Positions 1 to 9,604 of a DNA stretch of 42,957 bases are shown piece after piece (positions within the stretch are counted from its first letter, which is position 1; each line of letters opens with the position of its first letter). Below the pieces are notes generated by a model. That model did no database searches. It saw only the letters and a program-made list of their open reading frames with translations, and was not told where the DNA came from. Source of the DNA: Pseudomonadota bacterium (lineage in GTDB: Bacteria; Pseudomonadota; Gammaproteobacteria; Xanthomonadales; Rhodanobacteraceae); contig JAJXWU010000232.1 of NCBI GenBank assembly GCA_021781425.1, positions 1-42,957 of the forward strand, read 5' to 3'. Made by a program: the position numbers and the translations under genes.

Positions 1-2
1 AA

Positions 3-47
3 GCGGTGCCGTGGCAATCGGCCGCCACGCAGAACACAGCGCACTGA
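3..47 (+). CDS. C-terminal fragment of a probable RND periplasmic adaptor (membrane fusion protein)
   Basis: The window opens inside a reading frame (frame 3) that gives AVPWQSAATQNTAH and stops at 45-47, 10 bases before the RND pump start. A short tail with AVPW followed by a polar, Ala-rich end resembles the C-termini of AcrA/MexA-type adaptors, whose genes usually sit directly upstream of the pump gene in one operon. Only about 14 residues are visible, so the assignment rests mainly on position. Frame 2 is also open across the edge but runs into the pump gene and stops near 128. Confidence 0.5.
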   Translation, partial: AVPWQSAATQNTAH

Positions 48-57
48 GCGCCGCGCC

Positions 58-3000
58 ATGTCCAGATTCTTCATCGATCGTCCGATCTTTGCCTGGGTCA
101 TTGCCATCCTCATCAGTCTTGGCGGAGTGATCTCGCTCCTGAACCTGGGCGTGGAGTCGTATCCCTCGATCGCGCCGCCGCAGGTGGTAGTGAGCGCCAG
201 TTACCCGGGCGCCGACGCGGCCACCGTGGAGAAGAGCGTCACCCAGGTGATCGAGCAGCAGCTCACCGGCATCGACCACCTGATGTATTTCAGTTCCAGC
301 TCCAGCGCCAATGGCGGGGCCAGCGTCACCCTGACTTTCGAGCCCGGCACCGATCCGGACATCGCGGCGGTGCAGACCCAGAACAAGGTGACCCTGGCCA
401 CGCCGCGCCTGCCGACCGAGGTGGTGCAGCAGGGCGTGACCGTGGCCAAGTCGAATCCCGACTTCCTGATGTTCTTCGCGCTCAAGTCCACCGACGGCAG
501 TCTCGATTCCTACCAGCTCAACAATCTTTTGTCCTCGGGCATCGATGATCAGCTGGCACGTTTGCCGGGGGTGAGCCATATCTTTCAGGTCGGCGCCGAA
601 TATGCCATGCGCATCTGGCTCGATCCCGACAAACTGCACGGCTACGGTCTGTCCGCCGCCGATGCGCTGGCCGCGGTGCGCGCGCAGAACGTGCAGATCG
701 CGGCCGGTTCGATCGGCGCCGAGCCGACCCTGCCCGGCACCGGAATCACGGCGACGATCCGCGCCGAAGGACGCTTCAGCACGCCGGCGCAGTTCGGCGA
801 CATCATCCTGCGCACCGACGCCGACGGTACCACGGTGCGTCTGCGAGACGTCGCGCGCGTCGAACTCGGTCCGGCCAGTTACGGGCAACGCGCGGTGTTC
901 AACGGCATTCCGGTCGCGGGCGCCGGCGTGCAGCTGGTCAGCGGCGCCAATGCCCTGACCGTGTCGAGCGAGGTCAAGGCCAAGCTCGCCGAACTGCAGG
1001 CCAGCTTCCCGCCCGGCGTCGAATGGTTCGTGCCCTACGATTCGACCACCTTCATCCACAACTCCATCGACGAGGTGGTCAAGACCCTGGCCGAAGCGAT
1101 CGTGCTGGTGTTCCTGGTGATGCTGCTGTTCCTGCAGAACGTGCGCGCCACCCTGATCGCCACCCTGGTGATTCCGGTGGCCCTGATGGGCGGGTTTCTG
1201 GGCATGTCGGCGGTGGGCTTCACGATCAACCAACTGTCCCTGTTCGGCATGGTGCTGGCGATCGGCATCGTCGTCGACGACGCGATCGTGGTGATCGAGA
1301 ACGTCGAACGCATCATGAGCGAGGAGGGGCTGTCGCCGCGCGACGCCACGCGCAAGGCGATGGTGCAGATATCCGGGGCGGTGGTCGCCATCGCGGTGGT
1401 GCTGATGGCGGTCTTCATCCCCAGCGCATTGCAGTCCGGTTCGGTCGGCGCGATCTACCGCCAGTTCGCCCTCACCATCGCGCTGTCCACCGGATTCTCC
1501 GCGTTTCTCGCGCTGGTGTTCACACCGGCACTATGCGCCACCCTGATCAAGCCGATGCACGAGCAGCGCAAGAACCGCCTGTTCGTGTGGTTCAACAAGG
1601 CCTTCGACTGGACTCGGCACACCTACACCGGCCATGTACGCAGCGCTGTGCGCCACGCGCCGCGCTGGATGACGGCGTTCGCGGCGATTGTGGCGTTGTG
1701 CGCGTTCCTGTTCGTCAAGCTGCCGTCCAGTTTCGTGCCTGAGGAGGATCAGGGTTACGCGTTCGCCATCGTCTCGTTGCCGCCCGGCGCCACGATCGCG
1801 CGCACCAATGCGGTGATGGACCAGGTCAGCGACGTCATCCGCTCCAATCCGGAAGTCGAACGTGTGTTCGCGCTGTCGGGGTTCAGCTTCATCGGCAGCG
1901 GCGAAAACGTCGGCATGGCGTTCATCGGTTTCAAGCCGCTGGGTGTACGCAAGGACAATGTGAGCGTGCTGATTCCGCGCCTGCAAGGTCAGTTGTTCGG
2001 CAAGGTCAAGGACGCGATGGCGTTTGTCGCCAACCTGCCGACGATTCGCGGCCTGAGCCAGTTCGGCGGCTTCGAGCTGTACCTGCAGGATCGCACCGGC
2101 CAGGGCCACAACGCGCTGATCAATGCGCGCAACCAGCTGCTCGGTGCGGCGGCCAAACACGCGGATACCGTGGTCGGGGTGCGGCCGAATTCGCTGGAGG
2201 ATGCGCCGCAGTTGAACATGACCGTCGACCGCGTCCAGGCGCAATCGATGGGACTTTCGTTGACGGACGTCTATACGGCCATTCAGCTGATGCTGGCGCC
2301 GGTCTACGTGGACGATTTCAGCTACGGCGGACGCGTGCTGCGCGTGATCATGCAGGCCGACGCGCCATTCCGCGCCGGTCTCGATGCGCTGCGCCATTTC
2401 TACGTCGCCGGCAAGGCACCGGCCGGCGGCGGTGCGGCGCCCATGATCCCGTTGTCGAACGTGGTGCACGCGAACTGGACCATGGCTTCGCCGAGCATCA
2501 GCCGCTACAACGGCTACGAGGCGGTCGACATCGTCGGCAGCCAAGCGGCGGGCAAGAGCAGCGGGCAGGCCATGGACACGATGCGCCAACTCATCACCAG
2601 GGATCTGCCGCACGGTTTCGGTTTCGAATGGACCGGCCAGTCGTTGCAGGAGATCCTGTCCGGCGAGCAGGCGCCGATGCTGTTCGCACTCTCGCTCCTG
2701 GTGGTATTCCTGTGTCTGGCCGCGCTGTACGAAAGCTGGTCGATCCCGGTCGCGGTGATGCTGGTCGTGCCGCTGGGCCTGACCGGGGCGCTGCTGGCGA
2801 CCTGGGTGCGCGGCCTGTCCAACGACGTGTTCCTCAAGGTGGGACTCATCACCATCATCGGCTTGGCGGCGAAAAACGCCATCCTGATCGTCGAGTTCGC
2901 GGTGCAGGAACAGCGTCGCGGCCGGCCGCTCGGGGTGGCCGTGGTCGATGCCGCGCGCCTGCGCCTGCGCCCTATCCTGATGACCAGCTTCGCCTTCATC

Positions 3001-3216
3001 CTCGGCGTGATGCCGCTGGTGGTTTCCACCGGTGCCGGCGCCAATGCGCGCCACGCCATCGGCACCGGCGTCGTCGGCGGCATGCTGTTCGCCACCCTCC
3101 TCGGCGTGCTGCTGATTCCGGTGTTCTACGTCAGCGTGCGCCGCCTGCTTGGCGACAAACTCGAATCCGAAGCCGAAACCCTGCGCGAGACACTGGACGA
3201 GCACAAGCACGGTTGA
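58..3216 (+). CDS. RND multidrug efflux transporter, HAE1 family (AcrB/MexB-like)
   Basis: Inner-membrane proton/drug antiporter of a tripartite efflux pump. It takes substrates from the periplasm or outer leaflet and passes them to an outer-membrane channel through the adaptor. The 1052 aa match the usual length of about 1040-1050. It begins MSRFFIDRPIFAWVIAI, the typical HAE1 N-terminus with the first transmembrane helix. The TM4 proton-relay pair is present as D407-D408 in IGIVVDDAIVVIENV. The TM10 lysine is present in IGLAAKNAILIVEF (about K939). Two large periplasmic loops separate the two sets of helices, as expected. The likely adaptor tail lies 10 bases upstream, so the two are probably co-transcribed. 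No TolC-like gene follows, so the outer-membrane partner must be encoded elsewhere. Substrates cannot be told from sequence. Confidence 0.97.
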   Translation: MSRFFIDRPIFAWVIAILISLGGVISLLNLGVESYPSIAPPQVVVSASYPGADAATVEKSVTQVIEQQLTGIDHLMYFSSSSSANGGASVTLTFEPGTDPDIAAVQTQNKVTLATPRLPTEVVQQGVTVAKSNPDFLMFFALKSTDGSLDSYQLNNLLSSGIDDQLARLPGVSHIFQVGAEYAMRIWLDPDKLHGYGLSAADALAAVRAQNVQIAAGSIGAEPTLPGTGITATIRAEGRFSTPAQFGDIILRTDADGTTVRLRDVARVELGPASYGQRAVFNGIPVAGAGVQLVSGANALTVSSEVKAKLAELQASFPPGVEWFVPYDSTTFIHNSIDEVVKTLAEAIVLVFLVMLLFLQNVRATLIATLVIPVALMGGFLGMSAVGFTINQLSLFGMVLAIGIVVDDAIVVIENVERIMSEEGLSPRDATRKAMVQISGAVVAIAVVLMAVFIPSALQSGSVGAIYRQFALTIALSTGFSAFLALVFTPALCATLIKPMHEQRKNRLFVWFNKAFDWTRHTYTGHVRSAVRHAPRWMTAFAAIVALCAFLFVKLPSSFVPEEDQGYAFAIVSLPPGATIARTNAVMDQVSDVIRSNPEVERVFALSGFSFIGSGENVGMAFIGFKPLGVRKDNVSVLIPRLQGQLFGKVKDAMAFVANLPTIRGLSQFGGFELYLQDRTGQGHNALINARNQLLGAAAKHADTVVGVRPNSLEDAPQLNMTVDRVQAQSMGLSLTDVYTAIQLMLAPVYVDDFSYGGRVLRVIMQADAPFRAGLDALRHFYVAGKAPAGGGAAPMIPLSNVVHANWTMASPSISRYNGYEAVDIVGSQAAGKSSGQAMDTMRQLITRDLPHGFGFEWTGQSLQEILSGEQAPMLFALSLLVVFLCLAALYESWSIPVAVMLVVPLGLTGALLATWVRGLSNDVFLKVGLITIIGLAAKNAILIVEFAVQEQRRGRPLGVAVVDAARLRLRPILMTSFAFILGVMPLVVSTGAGANARHAIGTGVVGGMLFATLLGVLLIPVFYVSVRRLLGDKLESEAETLRETLDEHKHG

Positions 3217-3228
3217 GGTTGGCGTGTT

Positions 3229-3256
3229 CACGCGATGCGCAACCACGCATCGCGTG
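3229..3256. terminator. Perfect 11-bp hairpin between convergent genes
   Basis: CACGCGATGCG and CGCATCGCGTG form a perfect 11-bp stem around a 6-base loop, just past the RND stop and facing the convergent beta-helix gene. There is no T-tract on either side. It may work as a bidirectional or factor-assisted terminator or an mRNA end-stabiliser rather than a textbook intrinsic terminator. Confidence 0.45.
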
Positions 3257-3292
3257 CGCTGACAGAGGCGCGCTTGGCGGTGCGAAGCGACA

Positions 3293-3309
3293 CGCCGAAT
3301 AATTCGGCG
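3293..3309 (-). terminator. Short hairpin just past the beta-helix gene stop
   Basis: CGCCGAA-TAA-TTCGGCG is a 7-bp stem with a 3-base loop, 5 bases beyond the TAG of the minus-strand gene. No T-run follows, so termination is only a possibility. Confidence 0.3.
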
Positions 3310-3314
3310 CAAAT

Positions 3315-4505
3315 CTACGGCCCCGGTTCGAACCCGTTCGTGAAGATGCGGTCGCCCTGATTCTCGAAGGCGCCGATGTCGATGGTGCCGTTGAATATCC
3401 GCGGGAATCCCGGACCGCGCTGGTCGTAGGTCGAAGGTGCGTACGCGTTGCTGCCCGCGTCGATGGCTGGCGAGCCGGGCAGCAAGGCCAGCGTCTGGGT
3501 CGGTCCGCCGTTGTACGCGAGCTGGCCGAGTAAGGGATCCTGGCCGAAGACGTTGTTCGAACCGCTGAATGTCCCACTTACGGAATAACCGCCTTCGATC
3601 AGACTGAAGTTAGCGCTGACATTGGTCGGAGTTGTTCCCTGCGTGCCGCCAAAAAATTCAGCGCCTGTGGGTGCCGTATTGCTCGCCAAAATGCTGTTGG
3701 TCAGCACGACGGTGGATTTGATCAATCGAAATCCGCCGCCTTCACTACCGGCGGTATTGCCGCTGATCGTGCTGTTGCTGGCAGTGAGGCTATTGCTGCC
3801 CGTGCGCCCGTAAAATCCTCCACCAAAGCCGCCAGCGCTATTGCCGCTGATGCTGCTGTTGACCAGCGAAACAGCGGGGTAGTTGGCGGCAAATCCGCCA
3901 CCGTGGTTGTTCGTGCTGTTGCCGCTGATCGTGCTGTCGATGACGGCAAGAGCTCGGCCGCCCATGTAGAAGCCTCCGCCAAACGTTTGCGCATGGTTGT
4001 TCTGGATGGCGACACCGCGCAAGGTCAGCTGACCGTAGGAAAAGCTCAGCGCACCCCCTTTGCCGCTGGTGTTGCCATTGGCCAAGGTGACGCTGGCGAA
4101 CGTCAGGTAATGGCCCCCAACATATGTCTTGTCGTAAAACATGCCACCGTCGATGCCGCTGACGCCACCCCCACCCGATACAGTGAGCAAATTTGCCCCC
4201 GGGCCCTGGATGGTCAGGCTGTCGGTAATGGGGATATGTCCCTTGCCCGCGATATCCAGGGTGATCGTGTCTCCGGACAGGTTCGATGCGAACAGAATGG
4301 TATCGGCGCCGGAGTTTGCATTTGCGGCAGTGATGGCATCGCGCAGGGTGCAGGTGGCAGCACAGGTGCCATTGCCGGCATCGCTGGCGGATGTGACCGT
4401 GTACGTCGTGGCGTGAGCCACGCCCAATGCGGTAGCCAGCGCCAAGGCCAGCGGTACGCGCAGGAGCGCCCGCGCGCGCGGCGGTTGCAGGGTTGCGGAG
4501 TGCAT
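3315..4505 (-). CDS. Secreted choice-of-anchor Q / CSLREA-type beta-helix protein
   Basis: The start is the ATG at 4505, preceded by TGGGAGGTCGACC. The ORF-track extension to 4610 lacks such a site and would bury the signal peptide. This gives 396 aa. Residues 1 to about 32 form a signal peptide (basic RARALLRVP, then [13 protein letters not shown]). The CSLREA-like segment [21 protein letters not shown] follows. The middle is rich in Gly/Asn/Ser repeats such as SxISGNS, typical of a right-handed parallel beta-helix. Near the end come [19 protein letters not shown] and DIGAFENQ, the hallmark of choice-of-anchor Q proteins. The chain ends [12 protein letters not shown], a tail also seen in changed form in the FG-GAP protein at 24731. 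It is probably exported or surface-associated. No autotransporter barrel or catalytic motif is visible, so function is unknown. Confidence 0.85.
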   Translation of the reverse strand: MHSATLQPPRARALLRVPLALALATALGVAHATTYTVTSASDAGNGTCAATCTLRDAITAANANSGADTILFASNLSGDTITLDIAGKGHIPITDSLTIQGPGANLLTVSGGGGVSGIDGGMFYDKTYVGGHYLTFASVTLANGNTSGKGGALSFSYGQLTLRGVAIQNNHAQTFGGGFYMGGRALAVIDSTISGNSTNNHGGGFAANYPAVSLVNSSISGNSAGGFGGGFYGRTGSNSLTASNSTISGNTAGSEGGGFRLIKSTVVLTNSILASNTAPTGAEFFGGTQGTTPTNVSANFSLIEGGYSVSGTFSGSNNVFGQDPLLGQLAYNGGPTQTLALLPGSPAIDAGSNAYAPSTYDQRGPGFPRIFNGTIDIGAFENQGDRIFTNGFEPGP

Positions 4506-4611
4506 GGTCGACCTCCCAAAAGGTTCGGCAAGCTGCCGGGAAATTCCGGCCAGCACACGTGAAAACGCAAAAGTGCGGCAGTTTCTATCACGCAGACGCG
4601 TGCGGAACATT

Positions 4612-4617
4612 TACAAT
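4612..4617 (+). promoter_or_regulatory. Candidate -10 box for icd
   Basis: TACAAT lies 27 bases before the icd ATG, with GGGAG as ribosome-binding site between them. No convincing TTGACA-like -35 box sits at 16-18 bases, so the call rests on the -10 hexamer and its position. Confidence 0.35.
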
Positions 4618-4644
4618 GCGCGCTCGCATTCCGGGAGAAATGCC

Positions 4645-5973
<1,329 letters not shown>

Positions 5974-6002
5974 TCCCGCAAGCAACCACGAAGGAGGTTG
6001 CC

Positions 6003-6947
6003 ATGAAAAAGTACACATTTGCAGTTTCGGTCGTCGCACTGGCCCTGTCCGCGTGCGGACAGTCGCCGGCGCCGGCTCCAGCACCCGCGGCACCGCCCAA
6101 GGTGACCGATCAGCCGGCCAATCCGCCGCCGCCGCAGAGCGTGCAGCAGATGTTCGACGCGAAGATCGACGCGGTACTCGCCGGCAACTGGCGCGAGGAT
6201 GCGAACAAGGCGCGCGACCAGTATCGTCATCCGCGGCAGACGCTGGAGTTTTTCGGCCTCAAGCCCGGCATGAGTCTGATCGAAATCACGCCCGGTGCCG
6301 GCTGGTATGCGGAAGTTCTCGCACCGTTGATGAAGGACGACGGCAGCTACACCGCGGCGCTGATGACGCCGGGCAAGCCCGACGGCGAAGCTGCGCGCAG
6401 TCTTGCCACGATGCAGAAGCTGTTTGCCGGAAATCCGGCTGAATATGGCAAGGCGAAAATCGTCGAGTTCGACCCGAAGACGCCGAATCTCGGTGCGCCG
6501 AATTCGGCCGACATGGTCGTGACCTTCCGCAACGTGCACAACTGGGTGATGGCCGACACCGCACCGGCCATGTTCAAGGCCTTCTTCGCCGTGATCAAGC
6601 CGGGTGGCGTGCTCGGTGTGGTCGATCATCGCGCAACCCCCGGCGCGGACCTGGACAAGGTCAAGAGCACCGGCTATCTGCCCGAAGACTACGTGATAAA
6701 ACTCGCCACCGACGCCGGCTTCAAGCTCGACGGCAAGAGCGAGATCAACGCCAACCCGAAGGATGACCACGATCATCCCAAGGGCGTATGGACGCTGCCG
6801 CCGACCTTGGCTCTCGGCGACACCGACAAGGCCAAGTATCTGGCCATCGGCGAATCCGATCGCATGACCTTGCGTTTCGTCAAACCCGAGGCGGACAAGA
6901 TTTTTTCCGCGCCGGCGGATAATGCGGCCAAGCCGGCGACGAATTGA
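6003..6947 (+). CDS. Lipoprotein with a class I methyltransferase-like domain
   Basis: The ATG at 6003 follows a strong AAGGAGGT. The 314-aa product has a short lipoprotein signal, MKKYTFAVSVVALALSAC, with lipobox LSAC and the lipidated Cys at 18. A Pro/Ala-rich linker runs to about residue 45. The globular part contains LKPGMSLIEITPGAGWYAEVLAP, which resembles SAM-methyltransferase motif I, then VTFRNVHNW and FFAVIKPGGVLGVVDH, which resemble the later strands of a Rossmann methyltransferase. SAM is cytoplasmic, so a lipid-anchored periplasmic enzyme is unexpected; the domain may bind another ligand or have lost catalysis. Such exported methyltransferase-like proteins are known in Proteobacteria, but I cannot name a function. 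It lies 29 bases after icd on the same strand and is probably co-transcribed. A hairpin follows. Confidence 0.85.
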   Translation: MKKYTFAVSVVALALSACGQSPAPAPAPAAPPKVTDQPANPPPPQSVQQMFDAKIDAVLAGNWREDANKARDQYRHPRQTLEFFGLKPGMSLIEITPGAGWYAEVLAPLMKDDGSYTAALMTPGKPDGEAARSLATMQKLFAGNPAEYGKAKIVEFDPKTPNLGAPNSADMVVTFRNVHNWVMADTAPAMFKAFFAVIKPGGVLGVVDHRATPGADLDKVKSTGYLPEDYVIKLATDAGFKLDGKSEINANPKDDHDHPKGVWTLPPTLALGDTDKAKYLAIGESDRMTLRFVKPEADKIFSAPADNAAKPATN

Positions 6948-7002
6948 GACAGCGTCAGACGACGCGGTTTCACCGGCAGTGTCGAACATGGTCGGCTTCG
7001 AA

Positions 7003-7034
7003 CGCCTCTCCCGCTGGCGGGAGAGGCGGATTTT
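7003..7034 (+). terminator. 12-bp GC-rich hairpin with short T-run; terminator or REP-like palindrome
   Basis: CGCCTCTCCCGC-TG-GCGGGAGAGGCG is a perfect 12-bp inverted repeat followed by GATTTT. It ends 7 bases before the rluE ATG, and the only SD-like purine stretch for rluE (GGGAGAGG) lies inside its right arm. It could end the icd-lipoprotein transcript, hide the rluE ribosome-binding site, or be a member of a dispersed CTCTCCCGC palindrome family. Confidence 0.6.
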
Positions 7035-7040
7035 CGCGCA

Positions 7041-7586
7041 ATGCTGATCGCGCTGAACAAGCCGTTCAACGTGCTGTGCCAGTTCACCGACCGCAGTGCG
7101 TCTGCGCGGCGCACGCTGGCCGAATTCATCGATGTGCCCGGCGTGTATCCGGCGGGAAGGCTCGATTACGACAGCGAAGGACTGCTGCTGCTCACCGACG
7201 ACGGCAAGCTCGCGCAGCGCCTGACCGATCCATGCCACAAGACCGGGAAAACCTATGTCGTGCACGTCGAGGGTAAGCCGAGCGATGTGCAATTATCCCT
7301 ATTGCGCAAAGGTATACATTTGAACGACGGCCCGACGCTACCGGCGCACGTCAAGCGTCTGGACATGGCGCCGCTGTGGCTGTGGCCGCGCGACCCGCCG
7401 GTGCGTTTCCGCAAGTCCGTGCCGGACGCCTGGATCGAATTGACCATCCGCGAGGGACGCAATCGCCAGGTGCGGCGCATGACCGCCGCCATCGGATTGC
7501 CGACGCTGCGCCTGATCCGCGTGCGCATCGGCGACATCGCGCTGGATGGCCTGCAGCCAGGCCGAACGCGTGTCGTGAAACCATAA
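7041..7586 (+). CDS. rluE: 23S rRNA pseudouridine synthase RluE (RsuA/RluB/E/F family)
   Basis: It isomerises a uridine of 23S rRNA (U2457 in E. coli) to pseudouridine. The 181 aa contain the family motif [15 protein letters not shown] with catalytic Asp42, then [21 protein letters not shown] and the C-terminal [28 protein letters not shown]. The protein starts directly with the catalytic-domain strand [17 protein letters not shown] and has no S4 domain, which fits RluE rather than RsuA, RluB or RluF. LWPRDPP and the segment around it also match E. coli RluE. In E. coli rluE is the neighbour of icd; here the two are separated by the lipoprotein gene and share a strand. The ribosome-binding site would lie inside the preceding hairpin. 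Confidence 0.93.
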   Translation: MLIALNKPFNVLCQFTDRSASARRTLAEFIDVPGVYPAGRLDYDSEGLLLLTDDGKLAQRLTDPCHKTGKTYVVHVEGKPSDVQLSLLRKGIHLNDGPTLPAHVKRLDMAPLWLWPRDPPVRFRKSVPDAWIELTIREGRNRQVRRMTAAIGLPTLRLIRVRIGDIALDGLQPGRTRVVKP

Positions 7587-7610
7587 CGCGTTCCGGTACA
7601 GGTCGATGCT

Positions 7611-8522
7611 ATGACCGAAAACGTCTCCTCACTCGAATCCGCCGAAACCGGACTGTCCGGGCCGCATGCCGACTGGCGCACGCCGCTGGAAATACTCCTG
7701 CTCGGTGCGATCTGGGGCGGCTCGTTCCTGTTCATGCGCATCGCCGCGCCGCATTTCGGACCGCTGCCGCTGGTCGAGGTGCGCGTCGCGCTTGGCGCGC
7801 TGATGCTGGCGCCGTTTCTGTGGCGTGCGCGCAAACAGCTCACTGCCGCGCATTGGCGCCGACTTGCACTGATCGGCGTGCTCAATTCCGCGATTCCATT
7901 TTCGCTGTTCGCCTGGGGCGCCGAGCGCGCGCCGGCCGGCATCGGCGCGATTGCCAACAGCATGACGGTGCTGTTCACCGCGCTGATCGCCTTCGTCTTC
8001 TACCGCGAGCGCATCGACCTGCGTCGCGGCATGGCGCTGATCGCCGGATTCGTCGGCGTCGTCATTCTCGCCAGCGGGCGCACCGCCGGCGACAACGTCG
8101 CGCTCGCGGCGTTCGCTGGGACGCTGGCATCGTTGTGTTACGGCATTGCCGCGAATCTGGTCAAGCGCAAACTGACGGATCTGCCGCCCGTCGTGGGGGT
8201 TGCCGGCACGCTCGGCTGTTCGGCATTGATGCTGGCACCGCTCGCGGCTGCGACCTGGCCAAGCGTGCCGGTGCCGGCATCGTCGTGGATGAGTGCGACC
8301 GCGCTCGGCGTGCTGTGCACCGGTTTCGCCTATTTCCTGTTCTTCCGCCTGATCCAACGCGTCTCGGCCGCACGCGCCGTCACCTGCAATTACCTTATTC
8401 CCGTATTCGGCGTGATCTGGGGATGGTGGCTGCTCGGCGAAACGCCGACGCCGACCATGCTTGTGTCCGGCATGCTGATCCTGGGCAGCGTGATCTTCAG
8501 CCAGCGCGAACCCGCACGCTAA
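7611..8522 (+). CDS. EamA-family (DMT superfamily) inner-membrane transporter
   Basis: The 303-aa protein has about ten predicted transmembrane helices in two EamA repeats. The first repeat begins at LEILLLGAIWGGSFLFMRIAAPHFGPLPLVEVRVALGAL, a typical EamA opening. The second starts near ALAAFAGTLASLCYGIAANLVKR and ends VFGVIWGWWLLGETPTPTMLVSGMLILGSV, including the usual LLGE motif. Family members export amino acids, metabolites or drugs; the substrate here cannot be deduced. It follows rluE by 24 bases and may share its transcript. Its TAA overlaps the stop of the convergent OmpA-like gene. Confidence 0.93.
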   Translation: MTENVSSLESAETGLSGPHADWRTPLEILLLGAIWGGSFLFMRIAAPHFGPLPLVEVRVALGALMLAPFLWRARKQLTAAHWRRLALIGVLNSAIPFSLFAWGAERAPAGIGAIANSMTVLFTALIAFVFYRERIDLRRGMALIAGFVGVVILASGRTAGDNVALAAFAGTLASLCYGIAANLVKRKLTDLPPVVGVAGTLGCSALMLAPLAAATWPSVPVPASSWMSATALGVLCTGFAYFLFFRLIQRVSAARAVTCNYLIPVFGVIWGWWLLGETPTPTMLVSGMLILGSVIFSQREPAR

Positions 8523-9604
8523 CGATTCGTCAACTGAATCTCGATGCGCCGGTTCTTCGCATAAGCCTCGGGCGTGTCGGCGGGATCCAGCGGCTGGAAC
8601 TGGCCGAAGCCGTTCGCGGAAAGCCGGTTGGCAGGGATGCCCTGCACGACGAGGTATTTGACGATCGCCACCGCGCGCGCGGTCGACAGTTCCCAATTCG
8701 ACGCAAATTGCGCGGTATGGATCGGACGCTTGTCGGTATGGCCGTCGATGCGCACAATCCAGTCCAGGCTCGACGGAATCTCCGCCGCGACTTCGTTCAG
8801 GGTTTGCGCGAGCTTCTTCATCTGCGCCTGCGCGGTGGGATTGAGTTCCGCCGATCCGGAATCGAACAGGATATCGGTCGGCACCACGAAGCGGTCGCCG
8901 ACGACGCGGATGTCGGCGCGGTTGCCGAGCGCGGCGCGCAGCTTGCCGAAGAATTCCGAGCGGTATTTCTCGAGCTGGTTGACCTTGTTGGCCAGCGCAA
9001 GATTGAGCTGCGTACCGAGGTCGGCGATCTTGAGATCCTTGTCCTTGATGTTCGCGTTGGCCAGATCCAGCTCCGTCGCGAGCTTGTTCAACTGCTCGCG
9101 TACGGCGGCAAGCTGGCGATTGAGCAGTTCGATCTGCGCGGTGGACTTGGCGTTGAGATCGGTCGCGACGACGAGGTTCTTCTTCGAGGTATCCAGTTCC
9201 GCGCCAAGGCTCGCTACCTGCTGTTCGAGCTGCGCCTTGAGCGCAGCGAGTGCGGCGATGTCGGCATTGAGCCTGGCGGCCTGCGCGCTGGCGGCGTCGA
9301 GCTGGTTCTTCAGAGCGTCGCGCTCGCCGGTCGTCGCGCCGAGCGAGGCGGAAAGTTCCTTCACCTTCGCATCGAGATTCCGATTGCTGTCCTGTGCCAG
9401 CGCCAGGGTCTTGGCGAGCTGAGCGATCTGCGCGTTGAGATCGGCCAGCGCGCGGTTCTTGCCGACCAGCGTCTGCGACAGCACGAATTGGCCGATCGCG
9501 AAAATCAGCAGGACGAAGATCATCACCAGGATCAGCGACGACAGCGCGTCGACAAAGCCCGGCCAGATGTCGAGCGCGCGGCGACGGCGCGCAAGCGAAT
9601 TCAT
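8519..9604 (-). CDS. MotB/ZorB-like stator protein with long coiled coil and C-terminal OmpA domain
   Basis: The start is MNSLARRRRALDIWPGFVDAL at 9604, where ATGA overlaps the stop of the upstream MotA-like gene; the longer ORF to 10465 is a shadow of that gene. The protein has 361 aa. One transmembrane helix (about 20-42, ALSSLILVMIFVLLIFAIG) is preceded by Asp19 in GFVDAL, where MotB-type proteins carry the proton-binding Asp. Residues about 50-225 form a long Ala/Leu/Gln-rich coiled coil. The OmpA/peptidoglycan-binding domain follows, with FDSGSAELN, DGHTDKRP, LSTARAVAIVKYL and NRRIEIQL. With the partner this should form a wall-anchored, proton-driven motor. The long coiled coil sets it apart from flagellar MotB. 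Function is unknown. Confidence 0.9.
   Translation of the reverse strand: MNSLARRRRALDIWPGFVDALSSLILVMIFVLLIFAIGQFVLSQTLVGKNRALADLNAQIAQLAKTLALAQDSNRNLDAKVKELSASLGATTGERDALKNQLDAASAQAARLNADIAALAALKAQLEQQVASLGAELDTSKKNLVVATDLNAKSTAQIELLNRQLAAVREQLNKLATELDLANANIKDKDLKIADLGTQLNLALANKVNQLEKYRSEFFGKLRAALGNRADIRVVGDRFVVPTDILFDSGSAELNPTAQAQMKKLAQTLNEVAAEIPSSLDWIVRIDGHTDKRPIHTAQFASNWELSTARAVAIVKYLVVQGIPANRLSANGFGQFQPLDPADTPEAYAKNRRIEIQLTNR

Noticed and set aside
1531-3312. 593-aa minus-strand ORF antisense to the RND pump
   Set aside because: His/Gln/Arg-rich shadow with no family resemblance.
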